Source: Sphingobium sp. BYY-5 (GTDB lineage: Bacteria; Pseudomonadota; Alphaproteobacteria; Sphingomonadales; Sphingomonadaceae). Taken from it: DNA of 64,000 nt. A program made the position numbers and the translations under genes. How positions within the stretch are numbered: position 1 is the stretch's first letter; every line of letters starts with the position of its first letter. The stretch lies in NCBI RefSeq assembly GCF_022758885.1, contig NZ_JALEBH010000001.1, positions 2,387,501 through 2,451,500 of the forward strand, in the 5' to 3' direction. Positions 1 through 8,594 of the stretch are shown in pieces. The notes under the pieces are model-generated. The model saw nothing but the letters and a program-made list of their open reading frames with translations, had not been told where the DNA came from and made no database searches.

Positions 1-335
1 GTAAGCTTCCCGTCTATGACCACCGGCAGGTGGCGAATGCGCCGCTTGGTCATCAGCGACAGGCCATGGAGGATTGGGGTCCGGTCATCGATGGTGATAG
101 CCGGCGCGGTCATCACTTCCCCCACCGTATGATTGAGCGCCGCCGCGCCGTCGCTGGCGACACGATAGAGCAGGTCACGTTCGGAAAATATGCCGAGCAC
201 CGCGCCATCTTCGACCACCGGCACACAGCCGATGCGCTTTTCTGCCAGCAATTGCACCGCGGACAGCACGCTGTCGGTCGGTTTCACATGGATGACGTCG
301 CGTCCCTTCCCCTGCAATATCGCCGCGATGGTCAT
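1..335 (-). CDS. CBS-domain protein, C-terminus beyond window
   Basis: The reverse strand reads MTIAAILQGKGRDVIHVKPT and continues open to the window edge, so the C-terminal end is missing. The visible 111 residues hold one full CBS motif (GCVPVVEDGAVLGIFSERDL) and most of a second (MTKRRIRHLPVVIDGKL), which together form a Bateman adenosyl-ligand module. Such stand-alone CBS pairs of about 140 residues are cytosolic and thought to sense adenine nucleotides; the partner here is unknown. A strong AAGGAGAG lies just before the ATG at 335, which fixes the start. The gene diverges from the membrane-protein gene at 412. Confidence 0.9.
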   Translation of the reverse strand, partial: MTIAAILQGKGRDVIHVKPTDSVLSAVQLLAEKRIGCVPVVEDGAVLGIFSERDLLYRVASDGAAALNHTVGEVMTAPAITIDDRTPILHGLSLMTKRRIRHLPVVIDGKL

Positions 336-411
336 GGCTGCTCTCCTTTTCGCCTGAACTGATTATATTCGGCCGCTTGATGATCCCACTTTCGCAGCCC
401 ATTGAAAAGGG

Positions 412-711
412 ATGACACACAAGGAAGCGCTCGATGATCCGCAGATCGCGGCCACGGCCTGGGGCCGGTTTCGCCGCATCATGGGGTGGATGGCGCTGGC
501 CGGCGTGCTATGCGTCGCGGCGGCGCTGCTATTCCTCTACTGGTGGACCGGTACGCTGCTGCTCCACATGGCGATCGCAACCATATTGGGGGTCTGGTTG
601 ACCTTCATGCTGGGAACCGGTCTGATGGCGCTCGCTTTCCTGTCGCACGGGACGGGGCATGACGAACAGGTGATAGACCGGCTGAAGGACGAGGTGCCGA
701 TTGACGACTGA
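412..711 (+). CDS. Small two-helix inner-membrane protein, function unknown
   Basis: This 99-residue protein has two clear hydrophobic segments, roughly residues 24-45 and 51-77, with a charged N-terminus (MTHKEALDDPQ) and a hydrophilic C-terminal tail (DRLKDEVPIDD). I do not recognise a named family; similar short proteins are common in sphingomonads. The stop codon overlaps the TTG start of the thioesterase gene at 701 by 11 bases, so the two are probably co-transcribed and translationally coupled. That may place this protein at the membrane beside a fatty-acyl-CoA function, which is inference only. Confidence 0.75.
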   Translation: MTHKEALDDPQIAATAWGRFRRIMGWMALAGVLCVAAALLFLYWWTGTLLLHMAIATILGVWLTFMLGTGLMALAFLSHGTGHDEQVIDRLKDEVPIDD

Positions 712-1081
712 TCGACGAGGCGAGGTGGTCCTGCGGGTGATGCCGCGGCTGACCGACATCAACAGCAACGGCCATATTTTCGGCGGCTGGGTATTGAGCC
801 AGATGGACATTGCCGGCGGCATCGTCGCCGCGCGAATCGCGCAGGGCGCGGTCGCAACCGTGGCGATCGAGAGCATGAAATTCATCACCCCGATCCTGCT
901 GGGCGACATCGTGTCGGTCTATGCGCGAGAAGAACGGCGTGGCCGCACATCGATCGCTATCCGCATTGATGTCGTGGCGATACGCGGCGTCGGCCAGCAG
1001 GAGGTCGAACTGACCAGCGGCCTCTATACGTTCGTCGCGCTGGACGCGAATCACCGGCCACGCCCTCTGCCCGAAGCCTGA
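701..1081 (+). CDS. Acyl-CoA thioesterase, YciA-type hotdog fold
   Basis: The 126-residue protein is a single hotdog domain that would hydrolyse acyl-CoA thioesters in the cytosol. The block DINSNGHIFGGWVLSQMD is the diagnostic YciA/BACH helix, with the conserved Asp in SQMD as the expected catalytic residue. IESMKFITPILLGDIVSVYA is the second hotdog strand region. The start is TTG, overlapping the upstream gene by 11 bases; the next ATG lies inside the conserved strand and would remove family sequence. Length matches YciA (about 130 residues). The substrate range cannot be read from sequence. Confidence 0.93.
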   Translation: MTTDRRGEVVLRVMPRLTDINSNGHIFGGWVLSQMDIAGGIVAARIAQGAVATVAIESMKFITPILLGDIVSVYAREERRGRTSIAIRIDVVAIRGVGQQEVELTSGLYTFVALDANHRPRPLPEA

Positions 1082-1084
1082 ACA

Positions 1085-2638
1085 TCAGCGCGCAAGGCGC
1101 TCCTTATACTGATAGTCCAGCGTGCCGTTGGCCGGCACGGTCGCGCGCCAGATCCAGTCATTGCCGCGCCGCTCCATCCCGGTGGGACGCGGATCGATGT
1201 CGTGCGGGATGGTGACTTCCGCTGTGACGGCGAAGGGCCGGGCGTTGTCGAGCCTGACCGCCCAATGACGAACCTTGCGTGTTTCGGAAAGGGTGCGCAC
1301 AGCGATGCGTACATCAGCGCTGACGGCAAGGTCATAGTCGACCCGTTCCCCCTCCGCCTTGTCGCCGATATCCGTTTCGCCCGCGAGCAGACGCACGCCG
1401 GCGACATCCTCGAACAGCGCGACCCGGCCGGACGGCATGGCCAGGCCGAGTCCATCTTCCTTCCGGTTCTGCACACGCAGGCGCAGCGTCATCGGTTGCG
1501 ATCCATCGGTCGCGCCGGAGAGGGTGGCGGCGTAGAGGCGTTCCACCTTCACATCCGCCTGTCGCATCAGCGTGACCTGCTTCTGACCATTGGCGGCGAC
1601 GTCGACAGGGACAGGCACGCGATAGAGCTTCAGGTCGCCGACATCCTCCGGTGGGGGTGGAGGTGGCGGAGGAGAAGGCGCGGCGGGTGCTGGCAGCGCA
1701 ACGCGATCCAACCGGCGCTGCGCCGACACGACAATGTCCTGCGCGCCCGCCATCTCCATCAACGGCGGGGCGGGCATGTCGACCGGGAACAACTCCCAGC
1801 GCGGATGGGTGCTGGTGATGTCCATCGGCCAGCAGGTCAGGTGCAACGGGCCGCCAGTTGGCCGCGGTTTAGCCCCCCATGCACGCTTGTTGGGCTGGCC
1901 GGCGATGACATTAAGGCGCGCATCGGGAAAGCCTGTGACGCCCCCATTCGCGACGGTCAGCCAGGCCATGAGGTCGAGCGTCCCGCCATCGGAGTTCATT
2001 TCCGCCACATAGTTGGCGGCCCAGTCGAAACCTTCGGCGAGATAGGTGAGTTGCACGGTTGCGCGGGTGGCACGGTCGCTGCTCGCGATCACCGACAGGG
2101 TCGGGCGCGGCGACAGGTCCGGCGGCGCCTTGGGATAGAGCATCCGTTCGGGCAGGCCGCTGCATCCCAACGCTTCATAGCCCTGCGCGGTCTGGACGAT
2201 CACGCCGCCGGTCGGACCGGCGCTGATGATCGCGTCCTGCTCCGTCACCTTGCCGGTCTTGCGATCGGTGCGACGAAGCGTGACGCTGCGCTTGAGATAG
2301 GCGTCGACCAGACCGGCGGGCGAGAGCAGCCGGGCGTCCCTGTTCTTCTCCCGTACGCCACGCGGCATGGCCGAAAGCACCGCCGTTTCCGGCATCAATC
2401 CTTCGGCCACGCCCTCGAATCGGACGACCGATTCGCCTTGGGGCAGGTCGATGGTGCGGGTTTCGGTGACAAGCGCATAGCCACCCGGCCATCTGCGATC
2501 GATCGCACCCTTGGTGCGGCCGGGCTGGCGATAGACGGTGACGGAGACCGAATCGGCCCCGGTGGAAATGACGGTGCCCGCCTGCGCCGATGCAAGACAG
2601 GTCCATAAGAGCAACAGCAGGGTTAAGAAGCGCGGCAC
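1085..2638 (-). CDS. Secreted DUF4139-domain protein, second copy of tandem pair
   Basis: This protein of about 517 residues has a signal peptide (VPRFLTLLLLLWTCLASAQA) followed by a DUF4139-type mucoidy-inhibitor-like region. It shares blocks with the upstream gene, for example RPTLSV followed by a Tyr-Leu and a W-A-N/D-Y-V-A segment. A poly-proline run (PSPPPPPPPPED) separates the N- and C-terminal halves. I chose the GTG at 2638 because the signal peptide begins there and it lies after the upstream stop; an ATG at 2698 inside the upstream gene would add 20 residues. The family is periplasmic or cell-surface and has no firm biochemical role. Confidence 0.85.
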   Translation of the reverse strand: MPRFLTLLLLLWTCLASAQAGTVISTGADSVSVTVYRQPGRTKGAIDRRWPGGYALVTETRTIDLPQGESVVRFEGVAEGLMPETAVLSAMPRGVREKNRDARLLSPAGLVDAYLKRSVTLRRTDRKTGKVTEQDAIISAGPTGGVIVQTAQGYEALGCSGLPERMLYPKAPPDLSPRPTLSVIASSDRATRATVQLTYLAEGFDWAANYVAEMNSDGGTLDLMAWLTVANGGVTGFPDARLNVIAGQPNKRAWGAKPRPTGGPLHLTCWPMDITSTHPRWELFPVDMPAPPLMEMAGAQDIVVSAQRRLDRVALPAPAAPSPPPPPPPPEDVGDLKLYRVPVPVDVAANGQKQVTLMRQADVKVERLYAATLSGATDGSQPMTLRLRVQNRKEDGLGLAMPSGRVALFEDVAGVRLLAGETDIGDKAEGERVDYDLAVSADVRIAVRTLSETRKVRHWAVRLDNARPFAVTAEVTIPHDIDPRPTGMERRGNDWIWRATVPANGTLDYQYKERLAR

Positions 2639-2654
2639 TGGGGCGCCCGTCCGG

Positions 2655-4082
2655 TCAGTAGCGCGAATCGAAGGTGACGCTGAGGTCGACCGAACCATTG
2701 GCGGCCACCGGCACGCTCCATTCCATCCGGTCGGCCGAGACTCGCTTGCCCTCCAGGCTTTGCCCTCCGAGGCTTTGCATGGTGACGCGGGTGTCGCCCC
2801 ACAGGCCCAGTTGCGCCAGATCGATCGTCACCGATTCGGGCCGGGCGTTGGTCAGCGTATAACGCATCTTCGTTTCCCAGCGGGAGCCGCCCTTTCTGGT
2901 GCGCTGCTCGACGGTGGGGCGCACCTTGACGTCGAAGGCGTCGCCGGTGCGCAGCGCCATGGACGACCCCATGGGCGTGTGATCGATGCTGTTCTCCCCG
3001 ATAAACTGCGGATCGCCGCGCGCGTCGCGCATATAGACGCGAATTGTGCCGGCGGGGAGTTGATCGCCAAGGCCGCCCTGCTTCGAGGTCGAGAATTTGA
3101 GCACGCTCGACGCGCTCGTCGCTTCGGCCGTGCTGCCGAGCCAGCCGTTGACATATTCATAGGTAGCCCGCACCGGCGCACCCTTCACGTCGAGGAAGCT
3201 GACCTGCTTCTGCTGGGCGTTGGCGATGGTCGTGCGTGCGGCGAGCGGATAGAGATAATAGTCGCCCAGCCGTTCGCGCGCACCGCTTTCGGTTCCGGCC
3301 TGGTCGATCGCGCCGCTCGATGCCCCACCCGACGATTGCCACCAGTTGGTCCGGCCGCCGCCATCGGCGGGATTGCCCGCGACCAATATGGTCTTGGCAT
3401 TGGTGAAGCTGGTGCCCGTATTGTTGGTGAGCGTGACCCAGCCCTGCATGTCCATCGCGCCCTTGGCCGCATCGAACAAGGCGACATAGTCGGCGGTCCA
3501 GCCGAGATTGGGCGTCAGATAGGAAAGCCGCGCCGGCACCGTTCCACCGCGCGCCGATTCGACTGTCACCGACAGGGTCGGGCGGGCGCGCAGATTGGGC
3601 GGCACCCGGTCGAACACCACACGCACCGGCAGGCCGTCGTCGCGCAGCACCTCGATCCGGCTGCCGATCTGGAGGACGATGCCGCCATTGGCCGCCAGAA
3701 CCTTGGCCCGCTCGCGCGTTTCCGCGCCGGTTGCGGGGTTGGTGCGCACCAGCGTCACCTCCTGCCCGACCGCCTTGTCCATCAGCTTGTCGGGGGACAG
3801 GAGGTCATAGTCGAAATTCTGCTCGACAATGGAAAGGCCCGGACCGGAAAGATTCACCGTTTCCGGCCGGATGCGCGCCGATACGTCGGGAAATTCGATG
3901 CGGTTGCGCCCCTGGTTCACGACGAGTTGCCGATCATCCTGCACCAGCGACTGCCCCCCATTATAGATGGTGACGGCAACGTCGCCCTGCGCCGTGGCGC
4001 CGGTCGGGTCAGCGGCGTCCTGCGCCTGCGCCGAAAAGGGAAGAAGGGTCAGCAGCAAGGGAAGCAGGGGCGCGGCTTTCAT
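2655..4082 (-). CDS. Secreted DUF4139-domain protein, first copy of tandem pair
   Basis: This protein of about 475 residues starts with a signal peptide (MKAAPLLPLLLTLLPFSAQA), then a region typical of DUF4139 proteins: VTIYNGGQSLVQDDRQ, RPTLSVTVES, LGWTADYVALFD and a C-terminal SVDLSVTFDSRY strand. GGAGAG precedes ATG-CCG-ATG; the second ATG (4082) has the better spacing, while 4088 and 4124 are alternatives. The downstream paralogue follows after 16 bases, so the pair forms one transcription unit. Function is unknown; the beta-rich secreted character suggests an envelope role. Confidence 0.88.
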   Translation of the reverse strand: MKAAPLLPLLLTLLPFSAQAQDAADPTGATAQGDVAVTIYNGGQSLVQDDRQLVVNQGRNRIEFPDVSARIRPETVNLSGPGLSIVEQNFDYDLLSPDKLMDKAVGQEVTLVRTNPATGAETRERAKVLAANGGIVLQIGSRIEVLRDDGLPVRVVFDRVPPNLRARPTLSVTVESARGGTVPARLSYLTPNLGWTADYVALFDAAKGAMDMQGWVTLTNNTGTSFTNAKTILVAGNPADGGGRTNWWQSSGGASSGAIDQAGTESGARERLGDYYLYPLAARTTIANAQQKQVSFLDVKGAPVRATYEYVNGWLGSTAEATSASSVLKFSTSKQGGLGDQLPAGTIRVYMRDARGDPQFIGENSIDHTPMGSSMALRTGDAFDVKVRPTVEQRTRKGGSRWETKMRYTLTNARPESVTIDLAQLGLWGDTRVTMQSLGGQSLEGKRVSADRMEWSVPVAANGSVDLSVTFDSRY

Positions 4083-4144
4083 CGGCATCTCTCCAGCGAT
4101 TTGGAGAGCCTTGTGCCGGATCATGTGGCGCTTGGAAAGCGGAC

Positions 4145-4184
4145 AAAAAAAGGGGACGGCGCAATGGGCGCCGTCCCTTTTTCA
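4145..4184 (-). terminator. Rho-independent terminator of the DUF4167 operon
   Basis: A 10-bp perfect stem (GGGACGGCGC with GCGCCGTCCC) and a short loop are flanked by an A-run on the left and a T-run on the right, so the hairpin can act in either direction. It lies just after the DUF4167 stop on the reverse strand and before the DUF4139 gene pair, so it most likely ends the hisS-prfA-prmC-DUF4167 transcript. Confidence 0.85.
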
Positions 4185-4203
4185 TCCCCAAAAGCCGAGC
4201 CGC

Positions 4204-5058
4204 TTATTCGGCGGCTTCGGTCGCGGCCGTAGAGCGCGGGCGGCGAGCGCGCTTCTTGGGCGCTTCCTCGACATCCGCTTCGGCGTCATTGTCGGCGCGC
4301 GCGATCGACGGCGGCAGGACGGCGGCATCGAAGCCTTCGCCAGCCTCAACCGGTGCAACAACCTTGCGCGGGCGGCCGCGGCGGGGACGCGGCGCTTCGG
4401 CTTCCGCTTCCACGATCGGCTGCGGCGCAGGCTCGACAGCGGGATTGCCCGCCGGTCCTTCTACGCCCATTTCCTGCCGCGCAACCCCGCCTTCCTCCGC
4501 ACCGAAGCGGTCACGGCGATTGCGGTCACGATAAGTGTTGCGGCCGTCACGGGCATCGCGCCCTTCCCGATGGTCGCGCGATCCCTCGCTCCGATCCTGA
4601 CGACGATCCTGATCGCGCGGCGCACGCTCTTGGGCCTGATCGCGCGGAGCGCGCTCCTGAGCCTGGTCACGCTGGGGGCGCTCATAGGAGGACGGCTGTT
4701 CGCTGCGGAAATCCTCGCCCCCTTCATAGGAGGCGTCATAATCCTCGCCATCCTCGTCGAAATTATCCTCGCGAGGGCGGAAACGCTGCTGCTGCTCGTC
4801 CTGCCGTGCCCGGTTGTCGGCGAGCACGCGGAAATAATGGTCGGCGAACTGCAGATAATATTCGGCATTCACCCGGTCACCCGCCATCTGGGCATCGCGC
4901 GCCATATTCTTGTATTTCTCAAGAAGCTGGGTCGCATTGCCGCGCGCGCGGTTGTCAATCCTGTTGCCATTGTCGCCACCGCCCCGATTGTTGCCGTTGG
5001 GACGTCCATTATTATTCCGGCCGCGATTGCGGCGACCGGCCTGCCGATTGTTGATCAA
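4204..5058 (-). CDS. DUF4167 protein, Arg/Gln-rich, release-factor cluster
   Basis: This 284-residue protein has an Arg/Asn/Gly-rich basic N-terminus (INNRQAGRRNRGRNNNGRPN), then the conserved DUF4167 helix (LLEKYKNMARDAQMAGDRVN, then AEYYLQFADHYFRVL), and a long disordered, charged tail with two copies of RDQAQERAP and an AT-hook-like PRPRRGRPRK. The start is TTG with AAGGA seven bases upstream; no in-frame ATG fits. DUF4167 regularly follows prfA-prmC in Alphaproteobacteria. The RG-rich head suggests RNA or ribosome binding, which is inference. A 310-base spacer separates it from prmC. Confidence 0.88.
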   Translation of the reverse strand: MINNRQAGRRNRGRNNNGRPNGNNRGGGDNGNRIDNRARGNATQLLEKYKNMARDAQMAGDRVNAEYYLQFADHYFRVLADNRARQDEQQQRFRPREDNFDEDGEDYDASYEGGEDFRSEQPSSYERPQRDQAQERAPRDQAQERAPRDQDRRQDRSEGSRDHREGRDARDGRNTYRDRNRRDRFGAEEGGVARQEMGVEGPAGNPAVEPAPQPIVEAEAEAPRPRRGRPRKVVAPVEAGEGFDAAVLPPSIARADNDAEADVEEAPKKRARRPRSTAATEAAE

Positions 5059-5368
5059 GACATGATCCTTGCGTTCGCTATGCCAAACTTCACTGAAAAC
5101 ACTGTTCAGTCGCCATCCCCAAGCACGGCCCGAATTTCAGGCCGGATACGGCTCCGCCGGGCACAGTCCTTGCCGGACCATCACCCAGCCGCCAACGGCG
5201 CTTGCGCAGCGAGCGCCGTCATGACTTTAAGGAGCGGGAAAACGGCCTTTTCTATCAATGGCCTGTGCGACCATGTCACAAGATAGAGCCGTCCCTGACG
5301 CTGATGTAGTGGCTTTCACGCCATAAACCAAGCAATTTTCGCTTGTCCTATGGTAAATCAAGCCTTGT
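5059..5368. other. Non-coding spacer between prmC and DUF4167
   Basis: These 310 bases hold no convincing gene. They contain two inverted repeats: ACTGAA/TTCAGT at 5092-5110, which would lie in the DUF4167 mRNA leader, and an 8-bp stem ACGGCGCT/AGCGCCGT at 5195-5219. Neither is followed by a T-run on the reverse strand. The length suggests that DUF4167 has its own promoter, but I see no strong -35/-10 pair. Confidence 0.5.
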
Positions 5369-6190
5369 TCACGACGGATGGACCGCAAGAAGGCAGCGGT
5401 CATGCCCGGCGAGATCACGTCGCACCGCCACGTCCAGCCCCTTTTCCATCAACAGTGCGGAGACGCTTTCCCTCTGGTCATGGCCAATCTCGATCGCCGC
5501 CAGGCCGCCGGGCGCGATCAGACGCGGCAGGTCAGGCGCGATGCGGCGATAATCGTCCAGCCCGTCGACGCCCGCGAACAGCGCGCTGGCCGGTTCGCGC
5601 AGGACATCGCCCGAAAGCACTTCGTCCCGCGCGATATAGGGCGGGTTGATAAGGAGCAGATCGAACGGCCCCTCCACACCCTCCGCCCAGTCGCCCAGTC
5701 GGAAGACGGCGCGGTCCGCCAGACCCAGCCTGGCCGCATTGCCCTGCGCCACGGCGAGTGCAGCGGGGGAGGCGTCAATGCCAAGTCCCCGTGCCTGCGG
5801 CCATTGCGCGAGCGCCGCCAGCAGCAATGCGCCGGAGCCGGTGCCAAGGTCCAGGACGCTGCCGGGTACACGATCATGGAAATGATCGACCGCCACCTCG
5901 ATCAGCGTTTCGGTGTCAGGACGTGGGATCAGGACATCGGGCGTGACCGTCAAGCTGATCGTCCAGAAATCGCGGATGCCGATGATATGGGCGATCGGCT
6001 CGCCCGCCAGACGACGTTCCAGCAGCGGGGCGAAACCGGTGGGCACATCAAGATCGCGCTGGCGCAGCAGCATATCGGCGCGCGACAGGCCCAGCGCATG
6101 GGCCATCAGCAATTCGGCGTCGAGGCGCGGCGTGTCACTACCGACAGCGAGCTGGACAGTCGACGTGCGCAGCCTGTCGGGAATGCTCAC
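5369..6190 (-). CDS. prmC: Peptide chain release factor N5-glutamine methyltransferase
   Basis: PrmC methylates the Gln of the GGQ motif in release factors using SAM. The 273-residue protein has the N-terminal helical RF-binding domain, the linker block [25 protein letters not shown] motif [15 protein letters not shown], and the catalytic NPPY motif ([13 protein letters not shown]). Its ATG overlaps the prfA stop by four bases (ATGA), so enzyme and substrate are co-translated. Length and motif order match the family. Confidence 0.97.
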   Translation of the reverse strand: MSIPDRLRTSTVQLAVGSDTPRLDAELLMAHALGLSRADMLLRQRDLDVPTGFAPLLERRLAGEPIAHIIGIRDFWTISLTVTPDVLIPRPDTETLIEVAVDHFHDRVPGSVLDLGTGSGALLLAALAQWPQARGLGIDASPAALAVAQGNAARLGLADRAVFRLGDWAEGVEGPFDLLLINPPYIARDEVLSGDVLREPASALFAGVDGLDDYRRIAPDLPRLIAPGGLAAIEIGHDQRESVSALLMEKGLDVAVRRDLAGHDRCLLAVHPS

Positions 6191-7272
6191 CCCGCCCCGT
6201 CCAGTTGCGCGAGACGGGCGGCTTCATCCTCCGCCATCAGCGCATCGATGACTTCGGCGAGGCCCGGTCCTTCGAGAATCTCGGGCAGGCGGTGCAGCGT
6301 CAGGTTGATGCGGTGGTCGGTGACGCGCCCTTGCGGGAAATTATAGGTGCGGATGCGTTCCGACCGGTCGCCCGATCCCACCATCGCCTTGCGCGCGCCA
6401 GCCTGCTCGCTCTGGGTGCGCTCACGCTCGGCTTCGTAGATGCGCGCGCGCAGGACCTGCATCGCCTTCGCCTTATTCTTGTGCTGCGATCGTTCGTCCT
6501 GCTGGGTCACGACGATGCCGCTGGGCAAATGGGTGATGCGGACGGCGGAGTCGGTGGTGTTCACATGCTGCCCGCCGGCACCCGAAGCGCGGTAGATGTC
6601 GATCTTCAAATCGCCGTCGGCGATCTGGACGTCGACCTCCTCCGGCTCGGGAAGGACGGCGACGGTCGCGGCAGAGGTATGGATGCGTCCGCCGCTTTCC
6701 GTGACGGGCACGCGCTGGACACGGTGGACGCCGCTTTCGAACTTCAGCTTCGCGAAGACGCCGACGCCGTTGATGGAGGCGACCACTTCCTTGAAGCCCC
6801 CCTGTTCCGAAGCATTGGCGGAGATCATCTCCATCTTCCAGCCCTGCGCATCGGCATAGCGCTGATACATGCGGAACAGGTCGCCAGCGAAGAGCGCGGC
6901 CTCATCACCGCCGGTGCCGGCGCGGATTTCCAGCATGGCGGGCCGGGCGTCGGCCGCGTCCTTCGGCAGCAGTTGCAACGCCAGCGCCCGTTCCGCGTCG
7001 GGGAGCCGGCCCTTGATGAGTTGCATCTCCTCCTGCGCCATGTCGCGCATGGCGGGATCGGCTTCCTCGCCACCGGTCATCATCTCCAGCGCGGCCAGTT
7101 CCTGCCGCAACCGGCGCAATTCGCGCGCGGCCCTCGCCACCGGCTCGATCTCGGCATATTCCTTGGACAGCCGCACGAACGCATCGGGCGCAAGGTCGCT
7201 GCGGGTCATCGACGCCTGCACCTCGTCCCGGCGCGCCTCGATCTGCGCGATGCGTTCGGCGGAGATGTGCAT
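6187..7272 (-). CDS. prfA: Peptide chain release factor 1
   Basis: RF1 terminates translation at UAA and UAG codons. The 361-residue protein carries the RF1 anticodon-mimic PxT tripeptide as PVT in [19 protein letters not shown] and the peptidyl-hydrolysis GGQ motif in [17 protein letters not shown], followed by the basic tail [16 protein letters not shown]. The PxT form distinguishes it from RF2 (SPF). Its ATG overlaps the hisS stop by one base, and its stop overlaps prmC, giving a coupled hisS-prfA-prmC operon. Confidence 0.98.
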   Translation of the reverse strand: MHISAERIAQIEARRDEVQASMTRSDLAPDAFVRLSKEYAEIEPVARAARELRRLRQELAALEMMTGGEEADPAMRDMAQEEMQLIKGRLPDAERALALQLLPKDAADARPAMLEIRAGTGGDEAALFAGDLFRMYQRYADAQGWKMEMISANASEQGGFKEVVASINGVGVFAKLKFESGVHRVQRVPVTESGGRIHTSAATVAVLPEPEEVDVQIADGDLKIDIYRASGAGGQHVNTTDSAVRITHLPSGIVVTQQDERSQHKNKAKAMQVLRARIYEAERERTQSEQAGARKAMVGSGDRSERIRTYNFPQGRVTDHRINLTLHRLPEILEGPGLAEVIDALMAEDEAARLAQLDGAG

Positions 7273-8534
7273 CAGAGCGCCGTGACCGTCCCGATCAGTG
7301 CATCCAGCAGCACCGCCTGCTGCTCACCAGTGCCCAGGTTACGGACAGCCGCCTCGCCCCGCGCCAGTTCATCGTCGCCCAGGATGATCGCCCAGGCGGC
7401 TCCGCTAGCATTGGCGCGTTGCATCCGCTTCTTCATATTGCCGCGATAGCCCATGTCGCAGGCGACGCCAGCGCGGCGCAGGTCAGCGATGATGCCGGTC
7501 GCCTTCATCTCGGCCGCTTCCCCCATCGGGATGACGGCAATCGCTGGCTTGTCGATGGCAGGCATATCCACCAGCATCGCCAGCCGTTCGATCCCCGCTG
7601 CCCAGCCGACCGCCGGGGTGGATGGACCACCCAGATTCTCGATCAGCCCGTCATAGCGGCCGCCGCCCAGCACCGTGCCCTGTGCGCCCAGCCGGTCGGT
7701 GACGAATTCGAACGCGGTGTGGCGATAATAATCAAGGCCGCGCACCAGCCGGGAATTACGTTCCCACGCGACACCCGCGGCGTCGAGGCCCGCCGTCACC
7801 TTCTCGAAAAAGCTGCGCGCCTCGTCGGTCAGATAGGCGTCGATATCCGGCGCGCTGTCGGCGATCGGGCGATCGCGCGGGTCCTTGCTGTCGAGGATGC
7901 GCAGCGGATTGCGGTGCAGGCGGTCGCGGCTATCTTCGCTAAGATCATGCGTGTGAGACATGAAGTGTTCGACCAGCGCCGCGCGCCAGGCATCGCGGCT
8001 GGCCGCGTCGCCCAGCGTGTTGAGGGTCAGGGTCACGCCGTCCGAAACGCCCAACTCACGCAATAATTGGTCAGCAAAAACAAGAAGTTCCACGTCCGCG
8101 CCCGGCTCGCCCGCGCCCAATATTTCGGCGTCGAGCTGGTGGAACTGACGGAAACGGCCCTTTTGCGGGCGCTCGTAGCGGAAGAGCGGACCGTGGGTGG
8201 CGACCTTCAAGGGCGCATATTGCTGCCAGCCTTCGGTGATATAGGCGCGGCTGATGCCGGCGGTGAATTCGGGGCGCAGGGTGATGCTGTCGCCACCGCG
8301 ATCCTCGAACGTGTACATCTCTTTCGAGACGACGTCCGTGCTTTCGCCCAGCGAGCGCGCGAAGACGCCGGTGGATTCGAACACCGGCACCTCGACCCGC
8401 TGAAAGCCGTAGAGCTTGCGCACCCGGTCGAACGTCGCGACCACATGCGCGAAGCGCTCCTGAAACGCTTCGGTGGTGCCGCCCAGCATATCCTGCGTGC
8501 CGCGCACGGGGCGCGGGGTTTCGATCTTCGCCAT
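7272..8534 (-). CDS. hisS: Histidine--tRNA ligase
   Basis: This class II aminoacyl-tRNA synthetase charges tRNA-His. The 420-residue protein shows motif 2 ([20 protein letters not shown]), the HisA signature region [16 protein letters not shown] and motif 3 ([13 protein letters not shown]), followed by the C-terminal anticodon-binding domain. The N-terminus [17 protein letters not shown] matches family starts. It leads the prfA-prmC cluster; 60 bases separate it from the outer-membrane-protein gene upstream, and that spacer may hold its promoter. Confidence 0.98.
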   Translation of the reverse strand: MAKIETPRPVRGTQDMLGGTTEAFQERFAHVVATFDRVRKLYGFQRVEVPVFESTGVFARSLGESTDVVSKEMYTFEDRGGDSITLRPEFTAGISRAYITEGWQQYAPLKVATHGPLFRYERPQKGRFRQFHQLDAEILGAGEPGADVELLVFADQLLRELGVSDGVTLTLNTLGDAASRDAWRAALVEHFMSHTHDLSEDSRDRLHRNPLRILDSKDPRDRPIADSAPDIDAYLTDEARSFFEKVTAGLDAAGVAWERNSRLVRGLDYYRHTAFEFVTDRLGAQGTVLGGGRYDGLIENLGGPSTPAVGWAAGIERLAMLVDMPAIDKPAIAVIPMGEAAEMKATGIIADLRRAGVACDMGYRGNMKKRMQRANASGAAWAIILGDDELARGEAAVRNLGTGEQQAVLLDALIGTVTAL

Positions 8535-8594
8535 GGGGCAGCGCCTTTAACGGCAAACGCCTCCCAAGGAAACGCGCTTTTTCGGCCGCGACCG

